A stretch of 64,000 nucleotides of DNA from Vallitalea pronyensis. Its GTDB lineage: Bacteria; Bacillota; Clostridia; Lachnospirales; Vallitaleaceae. The notes below the pieces were generated by a model. It did no database searches, was not told the DNA's origin, and saw nothing but the letters and a program-made list of their open reading frames with translations. The translations under genes and the position numbers were made by a program. The stretch is from positions 4,545,001 through 4,609,000 of the forward strand of contig NZ_CP058649.1 of assembly GCF_018141445.1 (NCBI RefSeq), read 5' to 3'. Below, piece after piece: positions 18,501 through 26,936 of the stretch; within the stretch, counting starts at the first letter, position 1, and the number at the start of each line of letters is the position of its first letter.

Positions 18501-18693
18501 TAACTTCGGTTTGAATGATAACGACACGGATTACACCCTTGATGTCTCTGGGTTTGTTAACGATCATTTGGATACGGATCAGTTCACCTTCGTTTTACTG
18601 GATGAAGCAGGAGCCAACTCTGATTTAAAACTTGGCACCAGTGAAAATACCGCAAAAGCACCTGAACTCAGGGTATGGTATAAAACACCCTAA
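15511..18693 (+). CDS. Secreted multidomain alginate lyase (CBM32, beta-helix, PL7, CBM96-like)
   Basis: The start is TTG behind AGGAGGAG. Residues 1-26 form a signal peptide. A discoidin-like CBM32 spans about 30-172. A right-handed parallel beta-helix follows (about 215-640) and opens with the VDFGA...AIQAAINAA pattern of pectate-lyase-like proteins, with many N-x-I repeats. A PL7 alginate lyase domain (about 645-865) shows all three signatures: R704-S-E-L-R708, Q749-I-H751 and YFKAGMY (829-835). The last 180 residues resemble a CBM96/DNRLRE-type binding domain. PL7 enzymes split alginate by beta-elimination. The beta-helix could be a second lyase or a mannuronan C5-epimerase. The protein acts outside the cell. 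There is no alginate monomer pathway in the window. Confidence 0.9.
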   Translation: MKKTMGLLLSVLIGFNLLASTNLSYGKEVIQNRLDIAYVTASSDDGNVPANTIDNVIDTRWSAKGPDEWIRYDLGSQQTIGYVGVAFHKGDIRYTDFDILVSSDDVTWEEVFSGRGSGTTIDMEKFDIEDISAQYVKLICHGYTYTDGSKTGEWNSLNEVHFYPSDDVPFDKINELEPETPMDITYTKAGFYEGISPQDNPNDIPVHDVHQPNDVTGTILNVVDFGADIADNGANDVGAIQAAINAAQYGDEVYLPNGTYNLQSDAGYALKLKSGVNLRGESQEGTKLIICGKDGYYPSSVIKAMGQHNILVSNMTITSDFSGNYSLDHISNNPDASGSRYGIQIEDNAMNEPSYNITMDQLILEKYQTMGVRISNSHDIVVKRSIFQNATDIGGGGAGYGVSIQGEGNNIDRLGYLNDSRFNLVEDCTFLGPYLRHGVLIQYYSHNNVIRHNTFIQTKLDAIDLHGEDEYLNDIHHNNIQSIETGAGIGVGNSGATHDKSGPGNVIHHNHIDNCREGIKVHLGSEDTLIHDNTITGATVNRAKGIYLQNAPGTLVQNNHIYNNTSYDFVGVLLAYDKGTNGRGYGSPHNISIEGNTLENCTNGIRLTSGTDITVQNNSYFNILDTPFLDSRTYKYAASKLPSQILDLTNWKLTLPINNAQEIKQPALMDYEHDDYFHANTDGNGVLFKAHCGGETTSGSGYPRSELREMANNGTTRASWSTNSGKHVMTMDLRITHIPDVKRHVVVGQIHDASDDVMMIRLENNRLFVEAEGEDVGLLDANYQLGSRFTIKIEAENDIIKVYYNQDEKVTYDVKDSPTTTGNSKHGCYFKAGMYTQSNTEKGDKPTAYGESEIYDLVVTHSESSNNDTPNNEADVTMNPVMDTYIELASKNPNTTPYHDKDTMYVKMSSGQTTIRIGFIEFDKRSINNSIDTAQLKLTKHSLKKADSAITVYGLPTTFSETLVWTDLFTADSRYSKNDNTDIPTWLSEHAVKIGVINFGLNDNDTDYTLDVSGFVNDHLDTDQFTFVLLDEAGANSDLKLGTSENTAKAPELRVWYKTP

Positions 18694-18782
18694 TATATCA
18701 GCAGTCAGAACAACTACTATATGCTTGTAATATAAGTGTTCATTAGCGTTCAGGTAATATTGATAATTAATCAGGCTAAATG

Positions 18783-18818
18783 AGGCTGGGTCAACTATAA
18801 TGATCCAGCCTTATTTTA
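18783..18818 (+). terminator. Terminator after the alginate lyase gene
   Basis: AGGCTGG-g-TCA pairs with TGA-t-CCAGCCT around a seven-base loop and is followed by TTATTTTAT. Confidence 0.85.
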
Positions 18819-18912
18819 TGATAAAATAATAGATAAACGGATTGTAAACTATCTAAAACTATCCTATAATACGAGTATTAGATATTAATATAAGATGAAG
18901 GAGCTGAGGTTA

Positions 18913-19488
18913 ATGAATACGAAAGAAACAATCATTATTGGTATTGCTGGTGGTTCAGGAAGTGGTAAGTCCACTTTTTCGTCCCATTTAGAGGATCATT
19001 TATTAAATCTTAAGGTGAAAGTTATCCACATGGATGATTATTTTAAAGAAGATAAACCCACCATCACAGCACCTTATACACAAATTGAGTATGAAGATCA
19101 CAATCATCCAGATTCTTTTGATTTTGATAAGCTCCTAGATGATTACAAACAATTGCTTAAGCAGGAATATGACGTTATCATCATTGAAGGTCTTATGACA
19201 CTTTATAACAACGACATAAGAAAGCTTCTACATCTAAAAATATTTATTGATTGTCAAGCCGATGAAAGAATCGTTAGAAGAATCAATCGTAACTTGGCAT
19301 TTGGCCAGAGTTTTGAAGACATTACTTCTGTTTATTTAGATGCCGTAAGGTATCGCCATCAAGAATTCGTTGAGCCATCCCGTTGGCATGCGGATATTAT
19401 CCTCAATGGTTCAAGTTTGCCAACGATTGGTACAGATATCATCTCAACATGGATTAAAAGTCAATATTCGCGTTTAGGACACGAATAA
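18913..19488 (+). CDS. Uridine kinase-like P-loop kinase
   Basis: The start is placed at ATG 18913 (191 residues) since AAGGAG precedes it; an ATG 18 bases earlier lacks a site. The P-loop GGSGSGKST lies at about 13-21. The DDYF block, the PDSFDFDKL stretch and the RRINRN lid segment fit the uridine/cytidine kinase and phosphoribulokinase family. Such enzymes phosphorylate nucleosides or sugars using ATP or GTP. It is shorter than classical Udk (about 210 residues), so the exact substrate is open. Cytosolic, monocistronic, converging on the LRR gene with three bases between stops. Confidence 0.8.
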   Translation: MNTKETIIIGIAGGSGSGKSTFSSHLEDHLLNLKVKVIHMDDYFKEDKPTITAPYTQIEYEDHNHPDSFDFDKLLDDYKQLLKQEYDVIIIEGLMTLYNNDIRKLLHLKIFIDCQADERIVRRINRNLAFGQSFEDITSVYLDAVRYRHQEFVEPSRWHADIILNGSSLPTIGTDIISTWIKSQYSRLGHE

Positions 19489-19491
19489 CGA

Positions 19492-20361
19492 TTAATAGCT
19501 CCAGACAAATTTACATTTTGGATGATCCTCTTGCAACTCATGTTTTTGCACAGGTGTTAAGTCAAGATTAGCAACTTCTGCATAGCTTAGTTTTTTGAGT
19601 TCCTTAAGTACACTCATATCTTTTATGTATGGGTTAAGGGAAAGAGTCAAATGATTAATATTAGGCATGTTTTTCAAGACTGAAATATCACCAATACTAT
19701 TTTGATCTAAAGTAATATATGTGATTTGAGTTAAATTTTTAAGGCAACTAATATCACCTAGTTTATTTGAATGAACATTTAAAACCCTTAAGTTTATGCA
19801 ATTTTCTAAAGGTGATAGATCTCTTACAGCATTTTCATTGATAGAAATACCTTCAAGCTTAGGTAAGTATCGACAAACATCAATATCCCAGATACGGCAA
19901 CTATAGAAATTCATTGCTCTAAGGTCTGAACAATGCTTTAATGGTGATAAATCTGAAATCTTATTACACATAGCTTCAATGCGTTGGAGTTTTGGTAAGT
20001 ATTTCACAAAATCAATGGTTGTTAAGGCGGTATGTGAAAAATTCACATATTTTAAGTTGACTAATTTTTGTACAAAATCTAAAGACTTAATTTTATTTCG
20101 CTGGGGTGATTCATTCCAAGGATCATTTGAAATGTCTAATTCTTCTAGCTGAAAAAGATTTGATAGTGGTGAAAAATCAATTATAGCATTTTGCTTAATT
20201 TCTAATTTTACAAGGTTCTCAAAAACCGCAAGATCAGATATATCCATTAATTGTTTGTTATTGAGATTTAACGCTTTTATAGATAGTATATCTGCTTTTG
20301 ATATGTTGTCTTTACCTAAAAGTTGTTGTACTGCCTTCAAAATAGTTTCATTTTTTAACAT
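19492..20361 (-). CDS. Leucine-rich repeat protein
   Basis: The 289-residue product consists of about ten 22-residue leucine-rich repeats from about residue 25 to 265. The consensus L-x-x-L-x-L-x-x-N-x-I-x-D-(I/F)-x-x-L is close to the internalin type. There is no signal peptide, LPXTG anchor or membrane helix, so it should be cytosolic. LRR arcs bind other proteins. No enzymatic domain is attached. The partner is unknown and the neighbours give no hint. Confidence 0.82.
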   Translation of the reverse strand: MLKNETILKAVQQLLGKDNISKADILSIKALNLNNKQLMDISDLAVFENLVKLEIKQNAIIDFSPLSNLFQLEELDISNDPWNESPQRNKIKSLDFVQKLVNLKYVNFSHTALTTIDFVKYLPKLQRIEAMCNKISDLSPLKHCSDLRAMNFYSCRIWDIDVCRYLPKLEGISINENAVRDLSPLENCINLRVLNVHSNKLGDISCLKNLTQITYITLDQNSIGDISVLKNMPNINHLTLSLNPYIKDMSVLKELKKLSYAEVANLDLTPVQKHELQEDHPKCKFVWSY

Positions 20362-20537
20362 ATTTTATTCCTCCTAGACAACTTATTTATACTTTATATT
20401 ACCTTTTATCAAGTATCACGTCAATCAACTAAACAAAAATAGCCCGGAAACAAACTTCTATTATCTAAAAAATCTAGGAAGATTAAATAATTTGCAGGAA
20501 GACCATAATCATTAATGCAAATTATAATATGATATGA

Positions 20538-20553
20538 TATAATTACATTTGTA
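20538..20553 (+). promoter_or_regulatory. -10 box and TACA-TT-TGTA operator of the traX-like gene
   Basis: TATAAT at 20538-20543 is directly followed by the inverted repeat TACA-TT-TGTA (20544-20553). The repeat matches the core of BlaI/MecI/CopY operators and has the same core spacing as the sites at blaI (62413, 62439) and at the M28 peptidase gene (25373). Binding there would block transcription. Confidence 0.5.
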
Positions 20554-20582
20554 GTCATCGTTTTACATAGGAGGATGATATT

Positions 20583-21284
20583 ATGACTTCAACTAAACTG
20601 AAAATTATTGCGTGTGTGACCATGCTTATCGATCATGCGACCCTGTTTTTTGATTCAAAAGCCGATTATAATCTTGTAGCCACCATGCATGCTATTGGTC
20701 GACTGGCATTTCCCATATTTGCTTTTCTTATTGCAGAGGGATTTTACCATACGAGAAATGTATATAAATATTTAAGCCGATTATTATTATTTGCAATAAT
20801 TTCCCAGATACCCTATAATATCGTATTTCAACATGAATGGATTCAATGGGATCAATTAAACATCCTGTTCAATTTCTTCTTTGCTCTATTTGCGCTATGG
20901 ATTTATAAAAAGAATAAGTATGCTGGTATTGTAGCCGTTATTGTGATTAGCTATCTCAATCAATCGGTGATTCATACAGGTTATGGTGCTTATGGCATAC
21001 TTCTTGTGTTTTTCTTCTATATCTTTAGAGGAAGTTTTATTAAACAAGCAGGCAGCTTAACGATATTAATGGCTGCTTATATTACTGAACTGCTTATAAG
21101 ATTCTATCCTAGAACATCCTTTTACATGTTTCTTCAAGGATTTGCGGTGTTAAGCCTTTTTATTCTGTATTTTTATAATGGTAAAAAAGGCAAGGATATT
21201 AAATACTTGTTTTATGTATTTTATCCGACACACATAGCTCTACTTGGTATCGTCAACTGGTTGGTGAAATATAAGCTATCGTAA
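20583..21284 (+). CDS. TraX-family membrane protein
   Basis: The 233-residue product has six to eight hydrophobic helices and the family-typical opening with K-I-I-A-C-x-T-M-L-I-D-H, followed by G-R-L-A-F-P-I-F-A-F. TraX was first known as the F-pilin acetylase. Chromosomal homologues in Firmicutes are thought to be integral membrane acyltransferases of unknown substrate. No conjugation genes are nearby, so a pilin role is unlikely here. The start is supported by AGGAGGATGAT. The TACA-N2-TGTA site in its promoter suggests BlaI-type control. Confidence 0.85.
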   Translation: MTSTKLKIIACVTMLIDHATLFFDSKADYNLVATMHAIGRLAFPIFAFLIAEGFYHTRNVYKYLSRLLLFAIISQIPYNIVFQHEWIQWDQLNILFNFFFALFALWIYKKNKYAGIVAVIVISYLNQSVIHTGYGAYGILLVFFFYIFRGSFIKQAGSLTILMAAYITELLIRFYPRTSFYMFLQGFAVLSLFILYFYNGKKGKDIKYLFYVFYPTHIALLGIVNWLVKYKLS

Positions 21285-21304
21285 AATATCCATAATAAAG
21301 TAAA

Positions 21305-21341
21305 AAAGCTGCCTTAACCCTATCGGTTTGAGGCAGCTTTA
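21305..21341. terminator. Bidirectional terminator
   Basis: AAAGCTGCCTTAA pairs with TTGAGGCAGCTTT, with A-rich and T-rich sides. It separates the convergent traX-like and acetyltransferase genes. Confidence 0.85.
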
Positions 21342-21346
21342 CTCTT

Positions 21347-21985
21347 TCACTTCATATATTTTTCAGGATGATCAAAAAATGCTTGAATCTGTTCATAATA
21401 AAGTCCTACATGCATACCATCCATTAAAGCATGATGGGCTTGTATGGATAAGGGCAACATCACTTTATCCCCATCTGTAAAATACTTTCCCCAAGCTATT
21501 CGAGGTACACTGTCCACTGGATTCATGTGAATGGGATGCATAATATTTGTAAAGGACACCCAAGGAATGCTGGTCATATAGATCAAATCGTCTCGTTCTT
21601 CTTCATCTGCAATGGATATGTTTTTCTTAGCCTTGTCTATTTCTTGTTGACCTGCTTGTAAAAATGCGCTTAATGTATGTTCGTAGGGTATGGTACAAAA
21701 ATTAAATACCCCATCATCATTCATAATTGTCACAGCAGGATCCACATATTCATGTTCAATCACCTGCTCACCACGTATGCGATAACGAAATTCTTTTATG
21801 TGATTAGCAACCTTATAGGTTGCATATACACTAGAAAGAAAAAAAGGGTATTTCTTTTCTTTTATATAACCCAAAAAAGCTGTTATATCTACATTAGCAC
21901 ACAGGTTAAAATGCGGATAATCAAATGCTTTAAAAAAATTAAAATGTTCCTTTCGTTTCCACTTATCCATATCCACTACTTTCAC
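21347..21985 (-). CDS. Chloramphenicol O-acetyltransferase-like protein (CatA type)
   Basis: About 212 residues from the GTG at 21985, which has GGAG at a usable distance; a GTG three codons earlier is also possible. The catalytic block HHALMDG near residue 185 is the classical HHxxxDG motif of type A chloramphenicol acetyltransferases. The N-terminal KWKRKEHFNFF and the middle FLSSVYA also fit. The fold forms trimers and acetylates hydroxyl groups from acetyl-CoA. Many clostridial chromosomal homologues do not confer resistance, so resistance is not certain. It is a single gene. Confidence 0.85.
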   Translation of the reverse strand: MKVVDMDKWKRKEHFNFFKAFDYPHFNLCANVDITAFLGYIKEKKYPFFLSSVYATYKVANHIKEFRYRIRGEQVIEHEYVDPAVTIMNDDGVFNFCTIPYEHTLSAFLQAGQQEIDKAKKNISIADEEERDDLIYMTSIPWVSFTNIMHPIHMNPVDSVPRIAWGKYFTDGDKVMLPLSIQAHHALMDGMHVGLYYEQIQAFFDHPEKYMK

Positions 21986-22135
21986 TAGAATCACTCTCCA
22001 TCTTCATGTTACTTGGAACTTTTACTATCTTGAATAATCTTATAAATCTATGCTTATCTTATCATATTACATGAATACTGAATAGTATGTTTCATGTTTT
22101 ATTTTAGACTAAACAGCCTACCCTCATTTACTTGT

Positions 22136-22999
22136 TTAGGTAAGAATACGAGCCCCCTCTTCCGTTACCAGAATCGTATGTTCCCACTGTGCAGACAATC
22201 CGCCATCGATTGTTTTAGCTGTCCACCCATCCTTAAGAATTTTAGTTCGATTGCTTCCCTCATTAATCATGGGTTCGATGGTAAATACCATACCTGGTAC
22301 CATGATCATCCCTTTAATGGGCGTTGCAAAATGATTGATAAAAGGCTTTTCATGAAATGCATAACCGATGCCGTGTCCACCAAAATCCCGAACAACAGAA
22401 TAACCTTTACTGTTAGCATAATGCTCAATAGCTTCGCCTATAACATTTGTTGCTTCATAAGGTATCACCGATTCAATACCTATCATGAGACAATCATGGG
22501 TTATGTCCATGATATCTTTTGCCTTTTTATCCACCTCACCTATTGCATACATTCTACTTGCATCAGAAAAATAGCCTTTATACTCTGTGGAAATATCCAC
22601 GTTAATGATATCACCATCTTTTAAAACTGTCTGGTCAGGTATACCATGACAAATCACATCATTTATGGATGTACAACAGCTATATTGGTAGCCGTTGAAT
22701 CCTAATGTAGCAGGCTTTCCACCTCTAGTCGTTGTATAATCATACACAAACTTATCAATGGCTGATGTTGTAATTCCTGCAACAAGCATCTCATTCAGTT
22801 CATCCAATATGCCCGTTGTTATTACTGCACTTTCTTCAATACCTTTAATGGCATCTGACGGTTTGATTAATTCTCTATCGGGTATCCTATACCCATCTTG
22901 TTCATATTTCTTTAACTGCATATCCGTATTATAGTGACAGTGTTTATATTTTTTACCACTGCCACACCAACATGCATCATTCCTAGATATATCTTTCAA
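22136..22999 (-). CDS. map: Type I methionine aminopeptidase with SEC-C zinc motif
   Basis: The 287-residue product starts with TTG behind AGGTGATG. Residues 7-22 are a SEC-C metal-binding motif (C10-x-C12, then H20-C21). A linker of about 20 residues leads to the pita-bread peptidase fold. The metal ligands are recognisable: D in NVDIS, D in FSDASR, H in GGHGIG, and E in TIEPM and in the final WEHT. It removes the N-terminal Met from new proteins. The SEC-C extension may help ribosome binding. It is longer than the 250-residue core enzyme and lies outside a ribosomal operon, so it may be a second copy. Confidence 0.9.
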   Translation of the reverse strand: MKDISRNDACWCGSGKKYKHCHYNTDMQLKKYEQDGYRIPDRELIKPSDAIKGIEESAVITTGILDELNEMLVAGITTSAIDKFVYDYTTTRGGKPATLGFNGYQYSCCTSINDVICHGIPDQTVLKDGDIINVDISTEYKGYFSDASRMYAIGEVDKKAKDIMDITHDCLMIGIESVIPYEATNVIGEAIEHYANSKGYSVVRDFGGHGIGYAFHEKPFINHFATPIKGMIMVPGMVFTIEPMINEGSNRTKILKDGWTAKTIDGGLSAQWEHTILVTEEGARILT

Positions 23000-23263
23000 C
23001 TTACATCACCTCTAATATCCTTTCACCTTTTTATATCTATTAACGGATCTTTTATATCCATACATAATTATCTTCATGTTATGACTAATCTTCTATCTTG
23101 TCAAGTCTACATAATGACTTTCAGAAATCTTAACGTATGGGCTAGATTGTATGAATAATAATCCGCCTATTTCTAATAGGATATGTTATAATGTAACGTA
23201 ATGCTCATCACGATTAATCCTAAAATTAAACCTATAGATGATGTTTTATGAAAGGTAAGAATC

Positions 23264-24709
23264 ATGCAAAATAATACGAATACGTTTTTTAACAAATACC
23301 ATATCGATGCTAATGTCTGTAAATCCTTATCTTTGATGGGATACAATCAACCGATGCCTGTACAAGAAATTGTCATCCCCCATGTATTAGATGGCTTAGA
23401 TTTGATTGTACAATCCAATACAGGTAGTGGCAAAACAGCTGCTTTTGGTATTCCTATTGTTCATCACATTAAGATAGATGAAACGCTTCCACAAGCCCTA
23501 ATATTAACCCCTACAAGAGAACTTGCCGTTCAGATATGTGAAGAAATAGCTGAAATTGGTAAGTATAAAAAAGTACGCTGTTTACCTATATATGGAAAAC
23601 AACCTATACACATACAACTAAGACAATTAAAGCAACGGGTCCATATAGCTGTTGGAACACCAGGACGCCTATTGGACCTCATTAAGAAAAAGAATCTAAA
23701 ATTAGAGGCCATGAAATATTTAGTCATTGATGAAGCCGATGAATTACTGAAACGTGGTTTTTGGGAGGAAGTGGAAGCTATTGTCAAAAAAATGCCACTA
23801 GAACGTTCTACACTTCTCTTCTCTGCAACCATGCCATCCCAGATAGAGGCTATTTGCGCTGATTATATGCACAATCCCATAAGGATTGAAATGGAACCCA
23901 ATCAAATACCCATTGACCAAATTAAACAAACATGGTACGAGGTATCTCAAGATTGGAAGTTTAAACTCTTAACGAAAATCTTAGATGTCTATCTACCTAA
24001 AAAATGTATGATTTTTTGTAATACAAGAAACAAAGTTGATCAGCTTTCTAACAAACTCTTACGAGGAAAATATAATTGCGTTGCTCTACATGGTAAAATG
24101 GCTCAAAAATACCGTTTAAGAGCTATATCGGATTTTAAGAATGGTAAAGTACCCTATCTCATTGCAACAGATTTAGCTGGCAGAGGTATTCATGTGGACC
24201 AACTTGATTTGGTGATTAATTATACAATTCCTCATGAGAACGAAAGTTATGTCCACCGAATTGGGCGTACAGGTCGGGTAGGTGAAAAGGGTGAAGCCAT
24301 CTCTTTTGTTTCAGAACATGATAAAAAAAGATGGTTAGAAATTCAAGCGTTTATTAACTACCAAGTCAAACAAGGGTCTGAGAATATGCTTAGGGGGACA
24401 CATCCATCACCTTCCATAAAACCAAGAAAAAAAGAAACTCACTCAAAAAATAAAAAGCGGTATCAAGATATTACGAAACTCCGAATAAATGCTGGAAAAA
24501 AGAAAAAAATTAGACCTGGAGATATACTTGGTGCTGTTAGCAATTTGCCTGGTATAACATCCGAAGATATTGGCATTATTGATATACATGACACTTGTTC
24601 TTATATTGAAATCTTCAATAACAAAGGACTTCGTGTGTTAAATGGGCTTCGTCAAGGCAAAGTAAAAGGACGACCTGTTACAGTAAAAAAAGTTTCCAAT
24701 CGTTCCTAG
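23264..24709 (+). CDS. dbpA: DbpA/YxiN-type DEAD-box RNA helicase
   Basis: The 481-residue protein has the full DEAD-box set: Q motif near 29-34, SNTGSGKT (51-58), PTREL, TPGR, DEAD (156-159), SAT, and HRIGRTGR (331-338). A basic linker (about 380-415) leads to a C-terminal RNA-recognition domain (about 418-478) like that of DbpA and YxiN. In those, this domain binds hairpin 92 of 23S rRNA and targets the helicase to large-subunit assembly. Start ATG follows AAAGG. The gene is single with a strong terminator. Cold-related regulation is common in the family but not shown here. Confidence 0.9.
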   Translation: MQNNTNTFFNKYHIDANVCKSLSLMGYNQPMPVQEIVIPHVLDGLDLIVQSNTGSGKTAAFGIPIVHHIKIDETLPQALILTPTRELAVQICEEIAEIGKYKKVRCLPIYGKQPIHIQLRQLKQRVHIAVGTPGRLLDLIKKKNLKLEAMKYLVIDEADELLKRGFWEEVEAIVKKMPLERSTLLFSATMPSQIEAICADYMHNPIRIEMEPNQIPIDQIKQTWYEVSQDWKFKLLTKILDVYLPKKCMIFCNTRNKVDQLSNKLLRGKYNCVALHGKMAQKYRLRAISDFKNGKVPYLIATDLAGRGIHVDQLDLVINYTIPHENESYVHRIGRTGRVGEKGEAISFVSEHDKKRWLEIQAFINYQVKQGSENMLRGTHPSPSIKPRKKETHSKNKKRYQDITKLRINAGKKKKIRPGDILGAVSNLPGITSEDIGIIDIHDTCSYIEIFNNKGLRVLNGLRQGKVKGRPVTVKKVSNRS

Positions 24710-24730
24710 AACATATGTTTCAATAAAATA

Positions 24731-24780
24731 ACAGCCTCCACGATGATAGATGCCTATCATTGTGGGAGCTGTTTCTATTT
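24731..24780 (+). terminator. Terminator after the helicase gene
   Basis: A long stem pairs ACAGC-ct-CC-a-C with G-t-GG-ga-GCTGT around an inner ATGATAG/CTATCAT stem; a T-rich tract follows. Confidence 0.85.
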
Positions 24781-24784
24781 TACC

Positions 24785-25264
24785 TTATTGATTGAGTGCA
24801 AATAAATAATTATATTTTGCAGCATGCTTTAATTCATCTGTAATTATCTCAAATAAAACGTCCCTATAATATCTATTGGGCATAAGCTCTCTAATGGGTC
24901 TATATTTCTCAACAGCTCTTAGCTCATCAAATAAAGCAGTTTTTATACCATCCACATAACTAGCCGGCTCTTCAAAAGTAATATTATCAATGGGTTCTAT
25001 GGTCTCGCCTGTTAAATCTTCATAAATTTGTCTAAAATACATATTATGCTTCTTCTCATCATTACGTATGGAACCAATAATTTGCTTTTCATCTTCTGTT
25101 GGCGCAATACTTATGAGATAATCGTAAAACATTTCATCTTCTTTTTCACTTTCAATTGAATCACGAATCATACCCAACACTTCATTAAATTCTTCCATGT
25201 AGTCATCACGCATAGGCATGGGTTCTTCATTCATTTCCATCATATTAATTGGATCGAGATACAT
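24785..25264 (-). CDS. Ferritin-like / rubrerythrin-type protein
   Basis: The 159-residue product forms a four-helix bundle with the metal-ligand pattern of the ferritin-like family. Two E-x-x-H motifs occur, in NDEKKH (about 86-91) and in DELKH (about 143-148), together with Glu residues in the first and third helices (SEKEDE and DELRAVEKY). It lacks the rubredoxin domain of full rubrerythrin. A di-iron or similar centre in oxidative stress defence or iron storage is likely. The Met-rich N-terminus is unusual and may interact with metal. Single gene, convergent with the helicase. Confidence 0.75.
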   Translation of the reverse strand: MYLDPINMMEMNEEPMPMRDDYMEEFNEVLGMIRDSIESEKEDEMFYDYLISIAPTEDEKQIIGSIRNDEKKHNMYFRQIYEDLTGETIEPIDNITFEEPASYVDGIKTALFDELRAVEKYRPIRELMPNRYYRDVLFEIITDELKHAAKYNYLFALNQ

Positions 25265-25356
25265 ATAATCCTCCCAAAGTCGTTTTCACTATAATGTATG
25301 AAATATACAAGTTGTTGGTTCAACTAAAATGACTTCACTCCAGTTTACATATATGG

Positions 25357-25384
25357 TATACTACAATTAGACTACATTTGTAGT
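25357..25384 (+). promoter_or_regulatory. -10 box and TACA-TT-TGTA operator of the peptidase gene
   Basis: TATACT (25357-25362), with TTCACT 17 bases upstream, is followed by ACTACA-TT-TGTAGT (25371-25384), a perfect 14-bp inverted repeat. The core is the same as in the traX-like promoter and has the spacing found at blaI. It would lie at the transcription start, in a position to repress. Confidence 0.55.
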
Positions 25385-25413
25385 TGTTTAAATAATGCGA
25401 AAGAGGTGCTTAT

Positions 25414-26700
25414 ATGAAAAAAAGAATGCTTATACCAGTCCTTATTGTTACCATCATCTTCGTTACTTACATATCACTACGTTATATACAACAAGATACT
25501 GTCACTATACAAAAAACAGTTGAAACACTATCTTCTGATGCTTTTAATGGTCGACTTCTTGGCACAGAAGGCAACGAAAAGACCATAGACTATATTACAA
25601 AAGTATTTGACAATCTTGATTTAGCAAAATATGATGATGATTATTATCATGAAAGCAGACAAACCATCTATCCACCTCATCAACAAGAACACTTTATGGA
25701 AGTTACCTATACGGATGGTACAAGTAAAGTCTATGCCTATGGAGATGATTATCTTGAATACCCTATACCTCATGCAGATGTGACAGCTAAGATAACCACC
25801 GATGATAAGGACCCAGACTTAGCCAATAAAATACTTGTACTGGATAAAGCATCAAAAAGCAAATCCTATGGGGTTGAAGCTCAAGGGGTTCTCTTGGAAT
25901 ATGATTCACTCTTCAAATTGAGCTCCATGTTAAAATTAAAAGCTCCAAAGGCGGCCATCTCCCCAGAGTTATTTACACAGTTAACAACACAAGATGTTGA
26001 CCAAGTAACCATGAAGTTCAAATATGAACCCACTGATATAGATGCCATAAGTGTTGTAGGAAAAATTAAAGGACAAGATTCCACCAAGGCTGTTGTCATA
26101 TCTGCTCACTTTGATCATGTGGGATGGGCTGGTAATACCATCTTTCGCGGTACCATTGACAATGCTTCTGGCACTGCCATTCTATTGGAATTAGCCAAAC
26201 GATTAAAGGACCATTCAAAGGATTATACTTTTAAACACGATATCATCTTTGCTGCATTTAATGGTGAGGATTCTTTCTTATTCTGTAGTCATGATTTTGT
26301 AAAAGATATAGAAAAGCAATATGATGCATTCTATAACATTAACATTGACTGTATCGGTAAAACCGATGGCGGTGACATAACCATCAATGGTACGCATGAT
26401 GCATCCCCCATCAATACCACATTAACACAAGCTTTATTAACCAATTTTGAAAAGAATCATGTAACACTGTTAGATGAATTCTATGGTGCAAGTGATCACA
26501 TCCATTTTGTTAATAACGGTCATGCAGGTATTACCCTTGGCCAAAAAGACCTAATGGGTGAAAACGGCGGTACAATGATTCATACCAAAGATGATAATCT
26601 GGACTATGTGGATTATGATGAAATGAGGAAGGTAGCAGATACGCTCTTTGACTTCATACTTACCAATGATGGTACCATCTATGTCCCTACGCCATCCTAA
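25414..26700 (+). CDS. Membrane-anchored M28-family metallopeptidase
   Basis: The 428-residue protein has one N-terminal membrane helix (about 5-23) and an outer catalytic part. The zinc peptidase blocks are seen in order: SAHFDH, then IDNASGTA with the bridging Asp, FNGED with the general-base region, NIDCIGK, and SDHIHF near the end. A PA-like insert may lie between about 130 and 200. M28 enzymes act as aminopeptidases on peptides outside the membrane. Its promoter carries a BlaI-like operator, so it may belong to the cell-envelope stress regulon suggested by the blaR-blaI pair. Single gene. Confidence 0.85.
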   Translation: MKKRMLIPVLIVTIIFVTYISLRYIQQDTVTIQKTVETLSSDAFNGRLLGTEGNEKTIDYITKVFDNLDLAKYDDDYYHESRQTIYPPHQQEHFMEVTYTDGTSKVYAYGDDYLEYPIPHADVTAKITTDDKDPDLANKILVLDKASKSKSYGVEAQGVLLEYDSLFKLSSMLKLKAPKAAISPELFTQLTTQDVDQVTMKFKYEPTDIDAISVVGKIKGQDSTKAVVISAHFDHVGWAGNTIFRGTIDNASGTAILLELAKRLKDHSKDYTFKHDIIFAAFNGEDSFLFCSHDFVKDIEKQYDAFYNINIDCIGKTDGGDITINGTHDASPINTTLTQALLTNFEKNHVTLLDEFYGASDHIHFVNNGHAGITLGQKDLMGENGGTMIHTKDDNLDYVDYDEMRKVADTLFDFILTNDGTIYVPTPS

Positions 26701-26734
26701 ATAATCGTCACACGTTGCTGCATCTACAAAACAT

Positions 26735-26801
26735 AAAGCCGCTGTTGTCCAAGCATGTCAATGATCTAAGACATATTGTTGGATGACAGCAGCTTTTTTT
26801 G
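26735..26801 (+). terminator. Terminator after the M28 peptidase gene
   Basis: AAAGC-c-GCTGT-t-GTCC pairs with GGAT-g-ACAGC-a-GCTTT followed by a long T-run; the loop is about 30 bases. Confidence 0.75.
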
Positions 26802-26936
26802 TTAAATAAATAACAAAAAAGCTTCATCTAGCATTAATCTACCCCTCTTTAATCACATCATTCTTAGAACAAGCATATAATATTGTAAAATAGGAAGCTT
26901 GGCTGTATCTGTAAAGCAAAATGAGTAGGTGATTAA

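Noticed and set aside
20583..21284. The traX-like gene as evidence for a conjugative element
   Set aside because: Chromosomal TraX homologues are common in Firmicutes and no other transfer gene lies in the window.
21347..21985. The CAT-like gene as a certain resistance gene
   Set aside because: The catalytic motif is intact, but many chromosomal homologues in clostridia do not act on the drug. Only the family is claimed.
22094..22624. A 176-codon frame antisense to the methionine aminopeptidase gene
   Set aside because: It overlaps a certain gene over most of its length and its product has no recognisable pattern.
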